From the NCBI GenBank assembly GCA_947488605.1, contig CANKZJ010000010.1:22608-86607 (forward strand): DNA of 64,000 nucleotides, in the 5' to 3' direction. The notes below the pieces were generated by a model that made no database searches, had not been told where the DNA came from, and saw only the letters and a program-made list of their open reading frames with translations. Origin of the DNA: an uncultured Paracoccaceae bacterium. Lineage in GTDB: Bacteria > Pseudomonadota > Alphaproteobacteria > Rhodobacterales > Rhodobacteraceae. The position numbers and the translations under genes were made by a program. Of this stretch, positions 8,090-15,467 are shown one piece after another (position 1 is the stretch's first letter; each line of letters starts with the position of its first letter).

Positions 8090-8141
8090 TGTGCAATCAT
8101 GCGGATTGCGCAGATCGTCGTGCAAGGCTGGCCAGCTTGCA
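8090..8141 (+). promoter_or_regulatory. Two tandem hairpins in the 5' leader of the SMR gene
   Basis: Hairpin 1 is TGTGCAATC (8090-8098), loop ATGCG, GATTGCGCA (8104-8112), with one G-U pair. Hairpin 2 is the 21-base TGCAAGGCTGGCCAGCTTGCA (8121-8141), whose core GCTGGCCAGC is itself a palindrome. Both lie within the 156-bp gap before the SMR start at 8176. They could form a cis-regulatory leader or a dimeric-protein operator. The loops lack the ACGR bases of the mini-ykkC (guanidine-II) riboswitch, so that identity is not supported. Confidence 0.35.
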
Positions 8142-8175
8142 TGGGCCTGATCATTTGCGCCATTGGAGACACATC

Positions 8176-8499
8176 ATGCATGCATGGATGTATTTGTCGT
8201 TCGCGATCCTTCTAGAAATATCGGCAACCTTTTTCCTCAAGCTGTCTCACGGATTTGAGAAATGGCAATGGGGATCGCTGTCGATCCTGTGCTATTCCTT
8301 GTGCTTTTGGGCCCTTGCTCCAGCGATGAAAGACCTGCCCGTTGGGGTCGTTTATGCGGTGTGGGCTGGGGTTGGTATCATCGGGGCGTCTGCACTTGGC
8401 TACGTCGTATTTGGCGAACGCTTGGCGCCTTATCAATACGGGTTCATTGCCTTGATCATTGTAGGTGCCGTGGGGCTGCGGGTTACAACCAGCGTCTGA
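8176..8499 (+). CDS. Small multidrug resistance (SMR/EmrE-type) efflux protein
   Basis: A 107-residue protein with four membrane helices and the SMR hallmarks. The proton/substrate-coupling Glu is in helix 1 (AILLEISATFFLKLSHGF), the GVVYAVWAGVGI motif in helix 3 belongs to the Qac-type subfamily, and GERL precedes helix 4. These dimeric antiporters exchange protons for cationic hydrophobic compounds across the inner membrane. The ATG at 8176 has GGAG eight bases upstream. The frame is open back to 8041, but the extra 45 residues are Arg/His-rich and unlike the family. The leader carries two hairpins, described separately. Confidence 0.88.
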   Translation: MHAWMYLSFAILLEISATFFLKLSHGFEKWQWGSLSILCYSLCFWALAPAMKDLPVGVVYAVWAGVGIIGASALGYVVFGERLAPYQYGFIALIIVGAVGLRVTTSV

Positions 8500-8508
8500 G
8501 CGGTGCGT

Positions 8509-8748
8509 CTAGAATGGTGCCCTCGCCCCTTTCTTTTTGCACTTCTTGGCATAGGCGGTTTGCCAGCCGTCGTATTTGCCCATCTGTGCCTGCTGCGCCA
8601 TCAGCATGTCCACAAAGGCTGCACGATGGCTATTTTTCTGCAACGACTTGAACATCGTCTTTTGGGTTTTGGTCATTGAACACCCGATGCAGTGGCCTTG
8701 GCGTTTGAATTTGCAAACGTCGATGCAGGGGCTGGGTGTTTTTGGCAT
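8509..8748 (-). CDS. DUF1289 family small Cys-rich protein
   Basis: A 79-residue protein starting with the DUF1289 signature: SPCIDVCKFKRQGHCIGCSMT holds four closely spaced Cys (C-x3-C-x7-C-x2-C), probably a metal site. A basic, helical tail follows (KSLQKNSHRAAFVDMLMAQQ, ending in KKCKKKGARAPF). The family is widespread in proteobacteria; its function is not known, though the Cys cluster suggests zinc or iron-sulfur binding. GGAG lies five bases before the ATG. It faces the SMR gene tail to tail with nine bases between the stops, and lies downstream of hemP beyond a strong hairpin. Confidence 0.8.
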   Translation of the reverse strand: MPKTPSPCIDVCKFKRQGHCIGCSMTKTQKTMFKSLQKNSHRAAFVDMLMAQQAQMGKYDGWQTAYAKKCKKKGARAPF

Positions 8749-8764
8749 GTGGGCTCCAATTGAT

Positions 8765-8803
8765 AAGGCAGCCCCCGGGAAAGGGGGCTGCCTTTGGTTT
8801 TTT
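8765..8803 (+). terminator. Strong hairpin with T-rich tail on the plus strand
   Basis: A perfect 12-bp stem AAGGCAGCCCCC (8765-8776) / GGGGGCTGCCTT (8783-8794) with a six-base loop is followed on the plus strand by TGGTTTTTT. On the minus strand there is no T-run, although the flanking genes hemP and DUF1289 are both on the minus strand. It may stop plus-strand readthrough from the SMR gene, or attenuate hemP messages into DUF1289. Confidence 0.6.
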
Positions 8804-8856
8804 AGGAAGGTGAGTGGTGTATTGGAAGGTCGTACGTGGTCATCTGGTGTTGCGTT

Positions 8857-9027
8857 TCATTTGGTCAAAATCAACTTGCCGGCCCGCGTGATGCGTAAGA
8901 CGTAGGTTTGATCATCCAGAATGATATGTGCTTGATCGCCGTCTTTGATCAGGTCACGTGCGTCATATTGGGGTAGCCGCGTGGCGGGTGTCGTTGTTTG
9001 AGCGACGATTGATTGAAGTCCCATCAT
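8857..9027 (-). CDS. hemP: Hemin uptake protein HemP
   Basis: A 56-residue protein with the HemP core DARDLIKDGDQAHIILDDQ followed by TYVLRITRAGKLILTK, a short beta-rich unit ending in the conserved KLILTK. HemP is a small protein of haem and iron uptake loci; in some bacteria it activates the haem receptor gene. Two ATGs occur in tandem (9027 and 9024). The start overlaps the stop of a 54-codon frame upstream (AAATGATGG), so the two are coupled. No haem receptor or haem ABC transporter is in view. An iron-type binding protein is divergently transcribed about 190 bp upstream of the pair. Confidence 0.85.
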   Translation of the reverse strand: MMGLQSIVAQTTTPATRLPQYDARDLIKDGDQAHIILDDQTYVLRITRAGKLILTK

Positions 9028-9188
9028 TTCAGCCCTTCGCGTGTGTCACAACGGTCGAGCATCCATTCAACCTGCAAACCGCCGCGGCTGCTGTCGTGTT
9101 GCAACGCCAGCAAGATCTCGGCTTTCGTGGGTACGTGTAGGTCATCATCGTGCATCGCTTGTTTTGGATCTTTAGTGGTCTTTTGCAT
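9024..9188 (-). CDS. Small hypothetical protein coupled to hemP
   Basis: A 54-residue acidic/amphipathic polypeptide beginning MQKTTKDPKQAMHDDDLHVP and ending WMLDRCDTREGLK. It has a single Cys and no membrane segment. AAAGGA sits ten bases before the chosen ATG at 9188; an in-frame ATG at 9206 lies upstream of that Shine-Dalgarno. Its TGA overlaps the tandem hemP ATGs, the usual sign of translational coupling, which argues that it is real despite its size. I do not recognise the family. A role with HemP in iron or haem homeostasis is inference from position. Confidence 0.55.
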   Translation of the reverse strand: MQKTTKDPKQAMHDDDLHVPTKAEILLALQHDSSRGGLQVEWMLDRCDTREGLK

Positions 9189-9261
9189 GACGAGAAGTCC
9201 TTTCATTTCAAAAATGTCGGGCTTCCCTTAGGCGTTCGCAAAGGGTGGCTGGAGGGTATGA

Positions 9262-9363
9262 CTAATCCTGAGTGATTTTATTGGGTATGTCAATCCGACA
9301 ATTTTAATCAGGTACTAGACATCTCGAAAAACGACGTTAAACCTTTCCTGAGTAAAACAGTCA
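9262..9363. promoter_or_regulatory. Divergent control region, probably iron-responsive
   Basis: The octamer TCCTGAGT occurs twice, 80 bp apart (9266-9273 and 9346-9353). The second copy continues as TGAGTAAAACAGTCA (9349-9363), an imperfect inverted repeat. The first is preceded by ACTA, giving an ACT...AGT dyad. The region separates hemP and its partner from the iron-binding protein gene, both of which are expected to be iron-regulated. The repeats are seen; the regulator (an IscR-, Fur- or RirA-type protein) is not identified. Confidence 0.4.
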
Positions 9364-9380
9364 CCCAAGAGGAATCGACC

Positions 9381-10406
9381 ATGAAAAAGACAACAACTGC
9401 ACTGCTTGTTTGTGCCACCGCAGCCACCGCGATCGCATCATCGGCCTTTGCCGAAGGTGAGTTGAACCTGTATTCATCACGTCACTATGACACCGACGAA
9501 CGCCTCTATTCGGACTTCACCGATCTAACGGGCATCACCATCAACCGCATCGAGGCGAACGCCGACGAGCTGATCGCGCGGATGCAAGCGGAGGGCGCAA
9601 ATTCACCTGCCGATATCTTGATGACTGTCGACACATCCCGTCTGGAGCGCGCCAAATCGGCGGGCGTTTTGCAATCAATTGATAGCGACGTTCTGGAAAC
9701 ACGTATTCCGGCTTACTTGCAGGATGCCGACAACCAGTGGTTTGGCTTTAGCCAGCGCGCGCGCATCATCTTTTACGACAAAACAGAAGTAACAAACCCA
9801 CCGATGGATTACGTCTCTCTGGCTGATCCGGCATATGAGGGCATGATCTGTCACCGGTCGTCGACCAACGTCTATTCCCAGACATTGCTGTCCGCCGTGA
9901 TCGAGAATTTTGGCACCGAAGCCGCCACCGAATGGGCGAAAGGTTTTGTCAATAACTTCGCGCGTGATCCGCAGGGCGGTGACACCGACCAGCTGCGCGG
10001 TCTGGTGTCGGGCGAATGTGACATCGCAATTTCCAATACGTATTATTTTGCACGTGCATTGCGCAAAGATGTCGATGGCCTGCCTGCGGATGCGATGGCG
10101 AATATTGGCTGGATTTTCCCGGCACAGAACGCCGAAGGTGCACATATGAACCTGTCGGGTGGTGGCGTGGCGGCGAATGCGCCGAACCGCGAGAACGCGA
10201 TCAAGTTCCTAGAGTACCTCGCATCTGATCAGGCGCAGAATTACTTCAGCGCAGGTAACGACGAATACCCTGCCGTGCCCGGTGTTGGCCTTGCCCCATC
10301 CGTTGCCGCAATGGGTCTGTTCCGCCCCGATGCCGTCGATCTGTCCGAAGTGGCCAAGAACGTGCCAGAAGCACAGGTGATCTTTAACCAGGTTGGTTGG
10401 GAGTAG
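9381..10406 (+). CDS. Periplasmic iron(III)-binding protein of an ABC importer
   Basis: A 341-residue protein with a signal peptide (MKKTTTALLVCATAATAIASSAFA). It has the fold markers of the FbpA/FutA cluster: GELNLYSSRHYDTDERLYSDF at the mature N-terminus, the early Tyr in YSSRHY, and the paired metal-ligand Tyr in ISNTYYFARAL near residue 225. Such proteins capture free ferric iron in the periplasm and hand it to an FbpBC-type permease. No permease or ATPase gene is next to it, so the partner must be elsewhere. It is divergent from hemP across a region with repeated TCCTGAGT boxes and is followed by a strong terminator. Confidence 0.88.
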   Translation: MKKTTTALLVCATAATAIASSAFAEGELNLYSSRHYDTDERLYSDFTDLTGITINRIEANADELIARMQAEGANSPADILMTVDTSRLERAKSAGVLQSIDSDVLETRIPAYLQDADNQWFGFSQRARIIFYDKTEVTNPPMDYVSLADPAYEGMICHRSSTNVYSQTLLSAVIENFGTEAATEWAKGFVNNFARDPQGGDTDQLRGLVSGECDIAISNTYYFARALRKDVDGLPADAMANIGWIFPAQNAEGAHMNLSGGGVAANAPNRENAIKFLEYLASDQAQNYFSAGNDEYPAVPGVGLAPSVAAMGLFRPDAVDLSEVAKNVPEAQVIFNQVGWE

Positions 10407-10426
10407 TCCTACCAAAATCACAACCG

Positions 10427-10457
10427 AAAGGGGCGTCACGAAAGTGGCGCCCTTTTT
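10427..10457 (+). terminator. Rho-independent terminator of the iron-binding protein gene
   Basis: The stem GGGCGTCAC / GTGGCGCCC, with a GAAA tetraloop and one G-T pair, is flanked by A-rich sequence and followed by TTTTT. It starts about 20 bases after the stop codon and lies between convergent genes. Confidence 0.8.
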
Positions 10458-10486
10458 GTCGCTGACGGTACCGCAGCACTGATCCG

Positions 10487-11068
10487 TTAAGCAGCTTGCA
10501 CCTCTTCAACCTGCGGTTTGAGTTGTAGCGGCAGGTCGATGGTGGGCAGCTTTTCCTTAACAATCGTCACGCCATCAACCTTGACCGTGACCTCGGGTTT
10601 GGCGCGGCCTGCCGCGATCACGGTGATGCGCCGGTTAAGGATGGTAAGGATCAGCCCTTCGATTTTGAGCGTAAAGGTGACCGGCACCGGCAGTTTGCGC
10701 ACGTCGACCAACTTGCCCAGCTCAAGCACGATTTGCGGGGCAAAGCTGACTTTCAGCGCGTGGCTGGCGATGGTGACGTGACGGGGTTTGTCGTCTTGCG
10801 GGCCTTCTGACCCGATAAGATCTGAGACTTGATCGACACCTTTCCACGCTTTGATCAAAGCTTGCAGCGGTGAAATCGCCAAGGCATCTTTGACCGCCTT
10901 TTCAAGCGCTACCTGCAATGTGGTTCCATCAGGATCAATCGCCTTAAGGCTGGCACCGCCTTCCCCCTTTGACATCGCCTCTCCGACCGCTTCGACAACC
11001 TCTAGCAGGCGTACTTCGGGCAATTCGCTGGACAGGACTTTCTCAGCCTCGGATGCGGTATCATTCAT
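10487..11068 (-). CDS. Hypothetical protein, partner of the anchored 870-residue protein
   Basis: A 193-residue protein beginning MNDTASEAEKVLSSELPEVR. The N-terminal half is helical and acidic. The C-terminal half is a run of beta strands with alternating hydrophobics, such as LPVPVTFTLKIEGLILTILN then RRITVIAAGRAKPEVTVKVD, ending in a Val/Glu-rich tail. There is no signal peptide or membrane helix. The start ATG overlaps the stop of the upstream large gene by eight bases, so they are co-translated and probably work together. A longer reading to 11290 consists of the large gene read in another frame and is rejected. I do not recognise the family. Confidence 0.6.
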   Translation of the reverse strand: MNDTASEAEKVLSSELPEVRLLEVVEAVGEAMSKGEGGASLKAIDPDGTTLQVALEKAVKDALAISPLQALIKAWKGVDQVSDLIGSEGPQDDKPRHVTIASHALKVSFAPQIVLELGKLVDVRKLPVPVTFTLKIEGLILTILNRRITVIAAGRAKPEVTVKVDGVTIVKEKLPTIDLPLQLKPQVEEVQAA

Positions 11069-13673
11069 TGCGATGCTCCATCTCGATTTGGGTTTCGGGG
11101 GTCTCGTCGGGTTCAATGCGCACCACGACCGAAGGGGGGGACGCAGGGGCGAGACTGATGGTCGGGTCTTCGTCTGGTTGGGCGTAGATGCGCGGACGCG
11201 GCGGCGGCACTTTGGTGTCTGGCGTTGATTTGCCACCCACCTTGGCACCCACATAGCCTGCGCCGATTGCACCGAGCGCCAGCGCGGCAATCCAGATCCA
11301 GTTTGGGAACGGGACGCTTGCGGCGACAGGCCGTATCAGCATGATTTGCGATTGTGCAAGCGTGTCACCGGCAAGGTTGCGCGCCTCTATGACAAGCGGC
11401 AGGTCTTGTCCCGGTTCTGGCATTGTCACTTGCCCAAGCCAATCGTCACCGGTGTAGCGCACTTGTTGCAGAACCTGACCACTGTCGGGGTCGGATACGA
11501 CAATGACGGCGGTATCGGCCGGGTTGGCGATATGTACCGCCAAACGCGTGCTTTGTGCATCAATGGCGAACCCGTCCGGCGACGTAACCACAAGTGCAAC
11601 AGGGATCGCCGCGGCCGGGCGCGCCAGGGTAATTTCTGTGGGCGCATAGGGTGCGCCGTCGCGGCCAATTGCCATGATTTCAACCGTTCTGGTGTCCCCC
11701 GGTTCCGGCATGTCGAGCGATAGGGCAACTTGCCCCCGCGAAAAAGCGCTTTCACCAAGAACGGACCCGTTGCGCGGGTCGCGTGCAAGGATTGTCTCGA
11801 TCCAGTCCGCACCAGTGCTGACCTGAACTTGCGCTGTCATGGTGTCTGTGTCGGCTTCAAACATCCCGGTTGGCTGGACCTGCATGCTGATCGGCGCGCG
11901 TGTGACGCGCAATGTGTCATCTGCAATCAATTCACCCGCGCGGTCATAGGCAAGTACCATGAACGTCATGATTTCACCGGGCGCTGGCAAAGGATGTGAT
12001 GTTTCCCAAACGCTCTCGCCGATTGGTGTGCGGGCCAATTCTGCCATGTCTGGTCCACCACGAAGAGCCAATGATGTGGCCGCACCCGGTGTCTCGATGA
12101 TCACGTGCACGCGCACTGTGTCTGCATCTAAGCTGGTTCCATCAGGGCTTTGAAGGGCGAGGCGTGTGGGCTCGACCGGCGCGGGGCCATTGAAGGTGAC
12201 TGTTTGCTCGGCGAGTGCATCACCATTTCTGCCCAACGCCACAAAGGTGACGCGTTGCGATGTGCCGGGTGCCGGAGATTGCAGCGACAAGGTTGTGCCT
12301 TCACCGGTGTATTGCTGGCTGATCGGGTTTACATCCGGCAATCGGGCCTCGATCTGCGCGACTGCGGATGCGCCGCGCGTGACCGTGAGGGCAAAATCTG
12401 TGCGTGGTCCTGTTGCCGCCACGGTGCCCGTTGGTCGCACCGAGAGTATAACTGCGGGTCGGATCAATTGCAGCGTTGCGGTGTCCAATGCGTTGCCATC
12501 AGGCCCGATTGCCACCACGCGGTACCCAGTGGTCTGACCCGGTTGTGGCATTGGCAAATCAAAGTTTAGCGGTTGTCCGCGCCATGCCTGCGTTTGTGTC
12601 CCAAGATCGCCCGCACCGGCGACGGTGATGAACGCGGTCAGACCGGGTTGCGTCAGGCCAATGCTGACGTTTGTGCGATCACTATCGACCTCGATCCTGT
12701 TGGGAAAATCCAATGCGACTGGTTGTGCCGCAAGGCAGGCGCGCGCCACTTCCTGCTGTAGCGTGCCCCAGCGGATGCCCCCGGCGTTGAAGTCGGACAT
12801 TCTGTTGTCCAGGTAGCTGCCGATCGCATTGCACGTATTGGGCCCAAGTGCGCCGTCGGGTGTGCCTGCCGAAATGCCGACACAAGCGAGGTTTGTCTGG
12901 ATGTCCTGAACCACCGATTGGCTGACGACCGCGCGCGGGCCACACCACGGCAAAAGGCGCAACGCGACACGCGTGTTTGCTTGCCTGTTGGCGGTGTTGG
13001 TTGCCACGAGAATAACGCGTTCATCAACAAAGTCGCGGGGCAGGTTAACGGTTGCGGTATAGGTCGACCCCCCTTGTGCCGCTGTCATTTGTATACGGGT
13101 GCCATTTTCCATGGTGACGTAGGCTTCGCGAATAGCGCTTTGTGCGTCAGTGATCGTGGCGCTGACCGTGATGGTGCGCCCAGTGCCTGCGAAAATCCGC
13201 TGAAGCGGGGTGATGTCAGGGGGCGTCCGGTCGATAACAACATCATCTTGTGTTGGTGTTCCAACATCGTCGGTCGATGTGTTGTCCCCGCCAGGGCGGT
13301 TATTCAGTCGCGCGACATCAAAGTTGGCACCGATGAAGACAACACATTCGCCGGACCTTAACGCGGTAAACACCTCTTGGGTGCTGATGACAGACGTGCG
13401 CAGACCCTCACCGCGGAGTTGGCGTGCCAGCGTTGGATCAGATGTGCAGGTGCCGAAACGCCCCAGAAGCTCCCCAACATTGCGGGGTTGGGTCAGCAAC
13501 GCGAAGAAAAGAGCACCCGCAACGAATTGACGGGCGTCTGCCACATATAGGTTGGGGTAGCCCGGGACTTGTTCGACACCGCGCGGGGCGTCGGAAAACG
13601 TTTGCGATCGCGCCGGGGATATCGGCATGATCACGAGGCAAAAAGCCATGATCAGGGCGGTCAATACACGCAT
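11061..13673 (-). CDS. Large secreted, C-terminally anchored protein with repeated beta-rich units
   Basis: An 870-residue protein. Residues 1-23 are a signal peptide (ending PARSQ). Residues 25-125 hold a Cys-containing domain with FVAGALFFALLTQ. A short Ser/Thr/Asp-rich linker follows. A caspase-associated-type or peptidoglycan-binding-like segment with three Cys lies near 255-330 (DIQTNLACVGISAGTPDGALGP). From about 335 to 790 there are four to five similar beta-rich units of about 90-100 residues. Each ends in a P-x-PG-(Q/E/D)-T phrase followed by ...V..IG.DG or V.A.(N/D)..G, resembling Ig-like/Ca-beta folds. A membrane helix (WIWIAALALGAIGAGYVGAKVG) and a charged tail follow. It overlaps the 193-residue gene downstream. 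A surface or envelope role is likely; the exact function is unknown. Confidence 0.65.
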   Translation of the reverse strand: MRVLTALIMAFCLVIMPISPARSQTFSDAPRGVEQVPGYPNLYVADARQFVAGALFFALLTQPRNVGELLGRFGTCTSDPTLARQLRGEGLRTSVISTQEVFTALRSGECVVFIGANFDVARLNNRPGGDNTSTDDVGTPTQDDVVIDRTPPDITPLQRIFAGTGRTITVSATITDAQSAIREAYVTMENGTRIQMTAAQGGSTYTATVNLPRDFVDERVILVATNTANRQANTRVALRLLPWCGPRAVVSQSVVQDIQTNLACVGISAGTPDGALGPNTCNAIGSYLDNRMSDFNAGGIRWGTLQQEVARACLAAQPVALDFPNRIEVDSDRTNVSIGLTQPGLTAFITVAGAGDLGTQTQAWRGQPLNFDLPMPQPGQTTGYRVVAIGPDGNALDTATLQLIRPAVILSVRPTGTVAATGPRTDFALTVTRGASAVAQIEARLPDVNPISQQYTGEGTTLSLQSPAPGTSQRVTFVALGRNGDALAEQTVTFNGPAPVEPTRLALQSPDGTSLDADTVRVHVIIETPGAATSLALRGGPDMAELARTPIGESVWETSHPLPAPGEIMTFMVLAYDRAGELIADDTLRVTRAPISMQVQPTGMFEADTDTMTAQVQVSTGADWIETILARDPRNGSVLGESAFSRGQVALSLDMPEPGDTRTVEIMAIGRDGAPYAPTEITLARPAAAIPVALVVTSPDGFAIDAQSTRLAVHIANPADTAVIVVSDPDSGQVLQQVRYTGDDWLGQVTMPEPGQDLPLVIEARNLAGDTLAQSQIMLIRPVAASVPFPNWIWIAALALGAIGAGYVGAKVGGKSTPDTKVPPPRPRIYAQPDEDPTISLAPASPPSVVVRIEPDETPETQIEMEHRNE

Positions 13674-13735
13674 TTTAAGTAACCTCAGCGCTATGCGCCG
13701 ACTAAAAATAATCCAATGAAGTTAGCATAAAAGCG

Positions 13736-13761
13736 AAAATCGATCCAATAAATTCGATTTT
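13736..13761 (-). terminator. Hairpin downstream of the oligopeptide transporter operon
   Basis: The stem AAAATCGA (13736-13743) / TCGATTTT (13754-13761) has a ten-base loop and is followed on the minus strand by CGCTTTTATG. It lies 14 bases after the ATPase stop and before the 870-residue gene start. The stem is AT-rich, so it is probably a weak terminator. Confidence 0.45.
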
Positions 13762-13775
13762 GGGCCTATCTTTGG

Positions 13776-15467
13776 TCAGCGCCAGTCGCTTGGCATGGTT
13801 GGCGTCAGTGCCAACAGGCGTTGAGTATAATCTGCCTGGGGGCTTTGATAAACGCGTTCTGACGGGCCTGTTTCCTGAATGCGTCCGTGGCGCAAAACGA
13901 CCACATCGTCAGCCATTTGTCGTACCACCGACAAGTTGTGGCTGATGAAAATGACGGTCAGACCGAATGCGCTTTGCAGGTCTTTGAGAAGGTTCAAAAG
14001 CTGCGCTTGGATCGAGACATCAAGGGCAGACGTTGGTTCGTCACAGATCAGAACTTTGGGGCGGGCCAGAAGGGCGCGCGCGACGGCGATGCGTTGGCGT
14101 TGCCCGCCAGAGAATTGATGCGGGTATTTATCAATCGCCTCGGGTGCCATGCCGACGAGGGCCAACATATCAGCGCAGAGTGCGCGCCGTTCTTCCTTGT
14201 CCTCGACCAGCCCATAAAGCCACAGGGGTTCTGCCAAAATTGCACCGATCTTATGGCGCGAGTTCAAGGACGAGAACGGATCTTGAAAGACCATCTGGAT
14301 CAATTGGCGCGATGGGTGATGGCGCGATCTGGCCTTGCCGCCGGGCAGGTCTGACCCACCCAATGTCATGGTGCCGCTTTCAGGTTTGATCAAACCGGTC
14401 AGCGTTTTGGCAAGCGTTGATTTACCTGATCCGCTTTCACCGACGATGCCCGTGACAGACCCCGCAGTGACATCAAAACTGATATCGCTGAGTGCGACGA
14501 ACGGCTTTGGTTTTTGCCAGAACGACGTGCGCACGCCCGGAAAGGCGACATTGATCGCATCGAGCGTCAGGCCAACGGGAACCGGTTTTTTGCCACCCAG
14601 CAACCAAGCTTCGGCAGCGTCGCCTTTGCTTTTGCCCGCTGTTGCAGGGCCGTCTTCGTCGGGCACTTGAAAGCGTGCGATCTTGCGATCAAGGGGTGGC
14701 ACGGCGGCCATCAGTTGCTTGGTGTAGTCGTGTTCAGGGTGCCCTAACACGCGCGCTGTTGGTCCATTCTCGATCAACTTCCCACGCCGCATCACAGTCA
14801 CTGTGTCTGCGATTTGTGCGATCACGCCGATGTCGTGGGTGATCAGCATAAAGCTGACTTTGCGCACATCTGCCAGCCGCCGGATCAATTCCAAGACTTG
14901 GGATTGGACTGCTACATCAAGCGCGGTTGTCGGCTCGTCCGCGATGATCAATTCGGGGTTCGTGCATAAGGCCAGAGCGATCACAACGCGTTGCCGCATA
15001 CCACCGGAAAACTGATGCGGATAGGATTGCATGCGGGCACTTGCACCCTCGATCCCCATTTCTTCGAGCAGATCAACCGCACGTTTTTGTGCCGCCGAAG
15101 TGGGCATGTCTTCGTGTGCAAGGATCGTTTCAATAAGCTGATCCTCGATCCGCATCAAAGGGTTGAGGCTGGTTTGCGGATCCTGAAAGATCATTGAAAT
15201 GCGTTTGCCGCGCAGGGCATGCGCCTCGAACCGGTCAATGCTGCGCAGATCGGTTTCGCCCAGTGTCATCGTGCCGTCCGAGACAAAACCGGGGCTTTGC
15301 AGCAGTCCGATAATTGCCGCACCGACGGTTGATTTGCCCGCCCCGCTTTCGCCGACCAACCCGTGAATTTCACCGGGGCCGATGTGCATGGACATGTTTT
15401 CGACCGCCGTCACATCGCCAAAGCGCGAGGGGAATTTGACCGTGAGATGATCAACCTTCAGCATCAA
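13776..15467 (-). CDS. Dipeptide/oligopeptide ABC transporter, fused double ATPase (DppD-DppF type)
   Basis: One 563-residue chain with two ABC ATPase domains. Domain 1 (about 1-265) has Walker A GESGAGKST at 39-47 and signature SGGMRQR. Domain 2 (about 295-563) has Walker A GESGSGKST and signature SGGQRQR; both have DEPT(T/S)ALD Walker B motifs. Oligopeptide importers usually have two separate ATPases (DppD and DppF), but fused versions are common in alphaproteobacteria. It powers import through the two permeases upstream. The start overlaps the stop of the second permease by four bases, and a hairpin follows the stop. Confidence 0.93.
   Translation of the reverse strand: MMLKVDHLTVKFPSRFGDVTAVENMSMHIGPGEIHGLVGESGAGKSTVGAAIIGLLQSPGFVSDGTMTLGETDLRSIDRFEAHALRGKRISMIFQDPQTSLNPLMRIEDQLIETILAHEDMPTSAAQKRAVDLLEEMGIEGASARMQSYPHQFSGGMRQRVVIALALCTNPELIIADEPTTALDVAVQSQVLELIRRLADVRKVSFMLITHDIGVIAQIADTVTVMRRGKLIENGPTARVLGHPEHDYTKQLMAAVPPLDRKIARFQVPDEDGPATAGKSKGDAAEAWLLGGKKPVPVGLTLDAINVAFPGVRTSFWQKPKPFVALSDISFDVTAGSVTGIVGESGSGKSTLAKTLTGLIKPESGTMTLGGSDLPGGKARSRHHPSRQLIQMVFQDPFSSLNSRHKIGAILAEPLWLYGLVEDKEERRALCADMLALVGMAPEAIDKYPHQFSGGQRQRIAVARALLARPKVLICDEPTSALDVSIQAQLLNLLKDLQSAFGLTVIFISHNLSVVRQMADDVVVLRHGRIQETGPSERVYQSPQADYTQRLLALTPTMPSDWR

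Noticed and set aside
8090..8141. mini-ykkC (guanidine-II) riboswitch upstream of the SMR gene
   Set aside because: Two hairpins are present, but neither loop has the required ACGR sequence, and the SMR protein is of the Qac rather than the guanidine-exporter type.
9381..10406. Siderophore biosynthesis as the role of the PKS/NRPS block, suggested by the iron-binding protein and the Atu3671-type domain
   Set aside because: No TonB receptor, siderophore exporter or hydroxamate/catechol enzymes are in the window, and the iron genes are more than 20 kb away on separate transcripts. Not excluded, only unsupported.
11069..11290. Extended N-terminus of the 193-residue gene up to 11290
   Set aside because: The extra 74 residues are Arg/Pro/Trp-rich because they read the C-terminal coding region of the 870-residue protein in another frame; an ATG overlapping that gene's stop is the better start.
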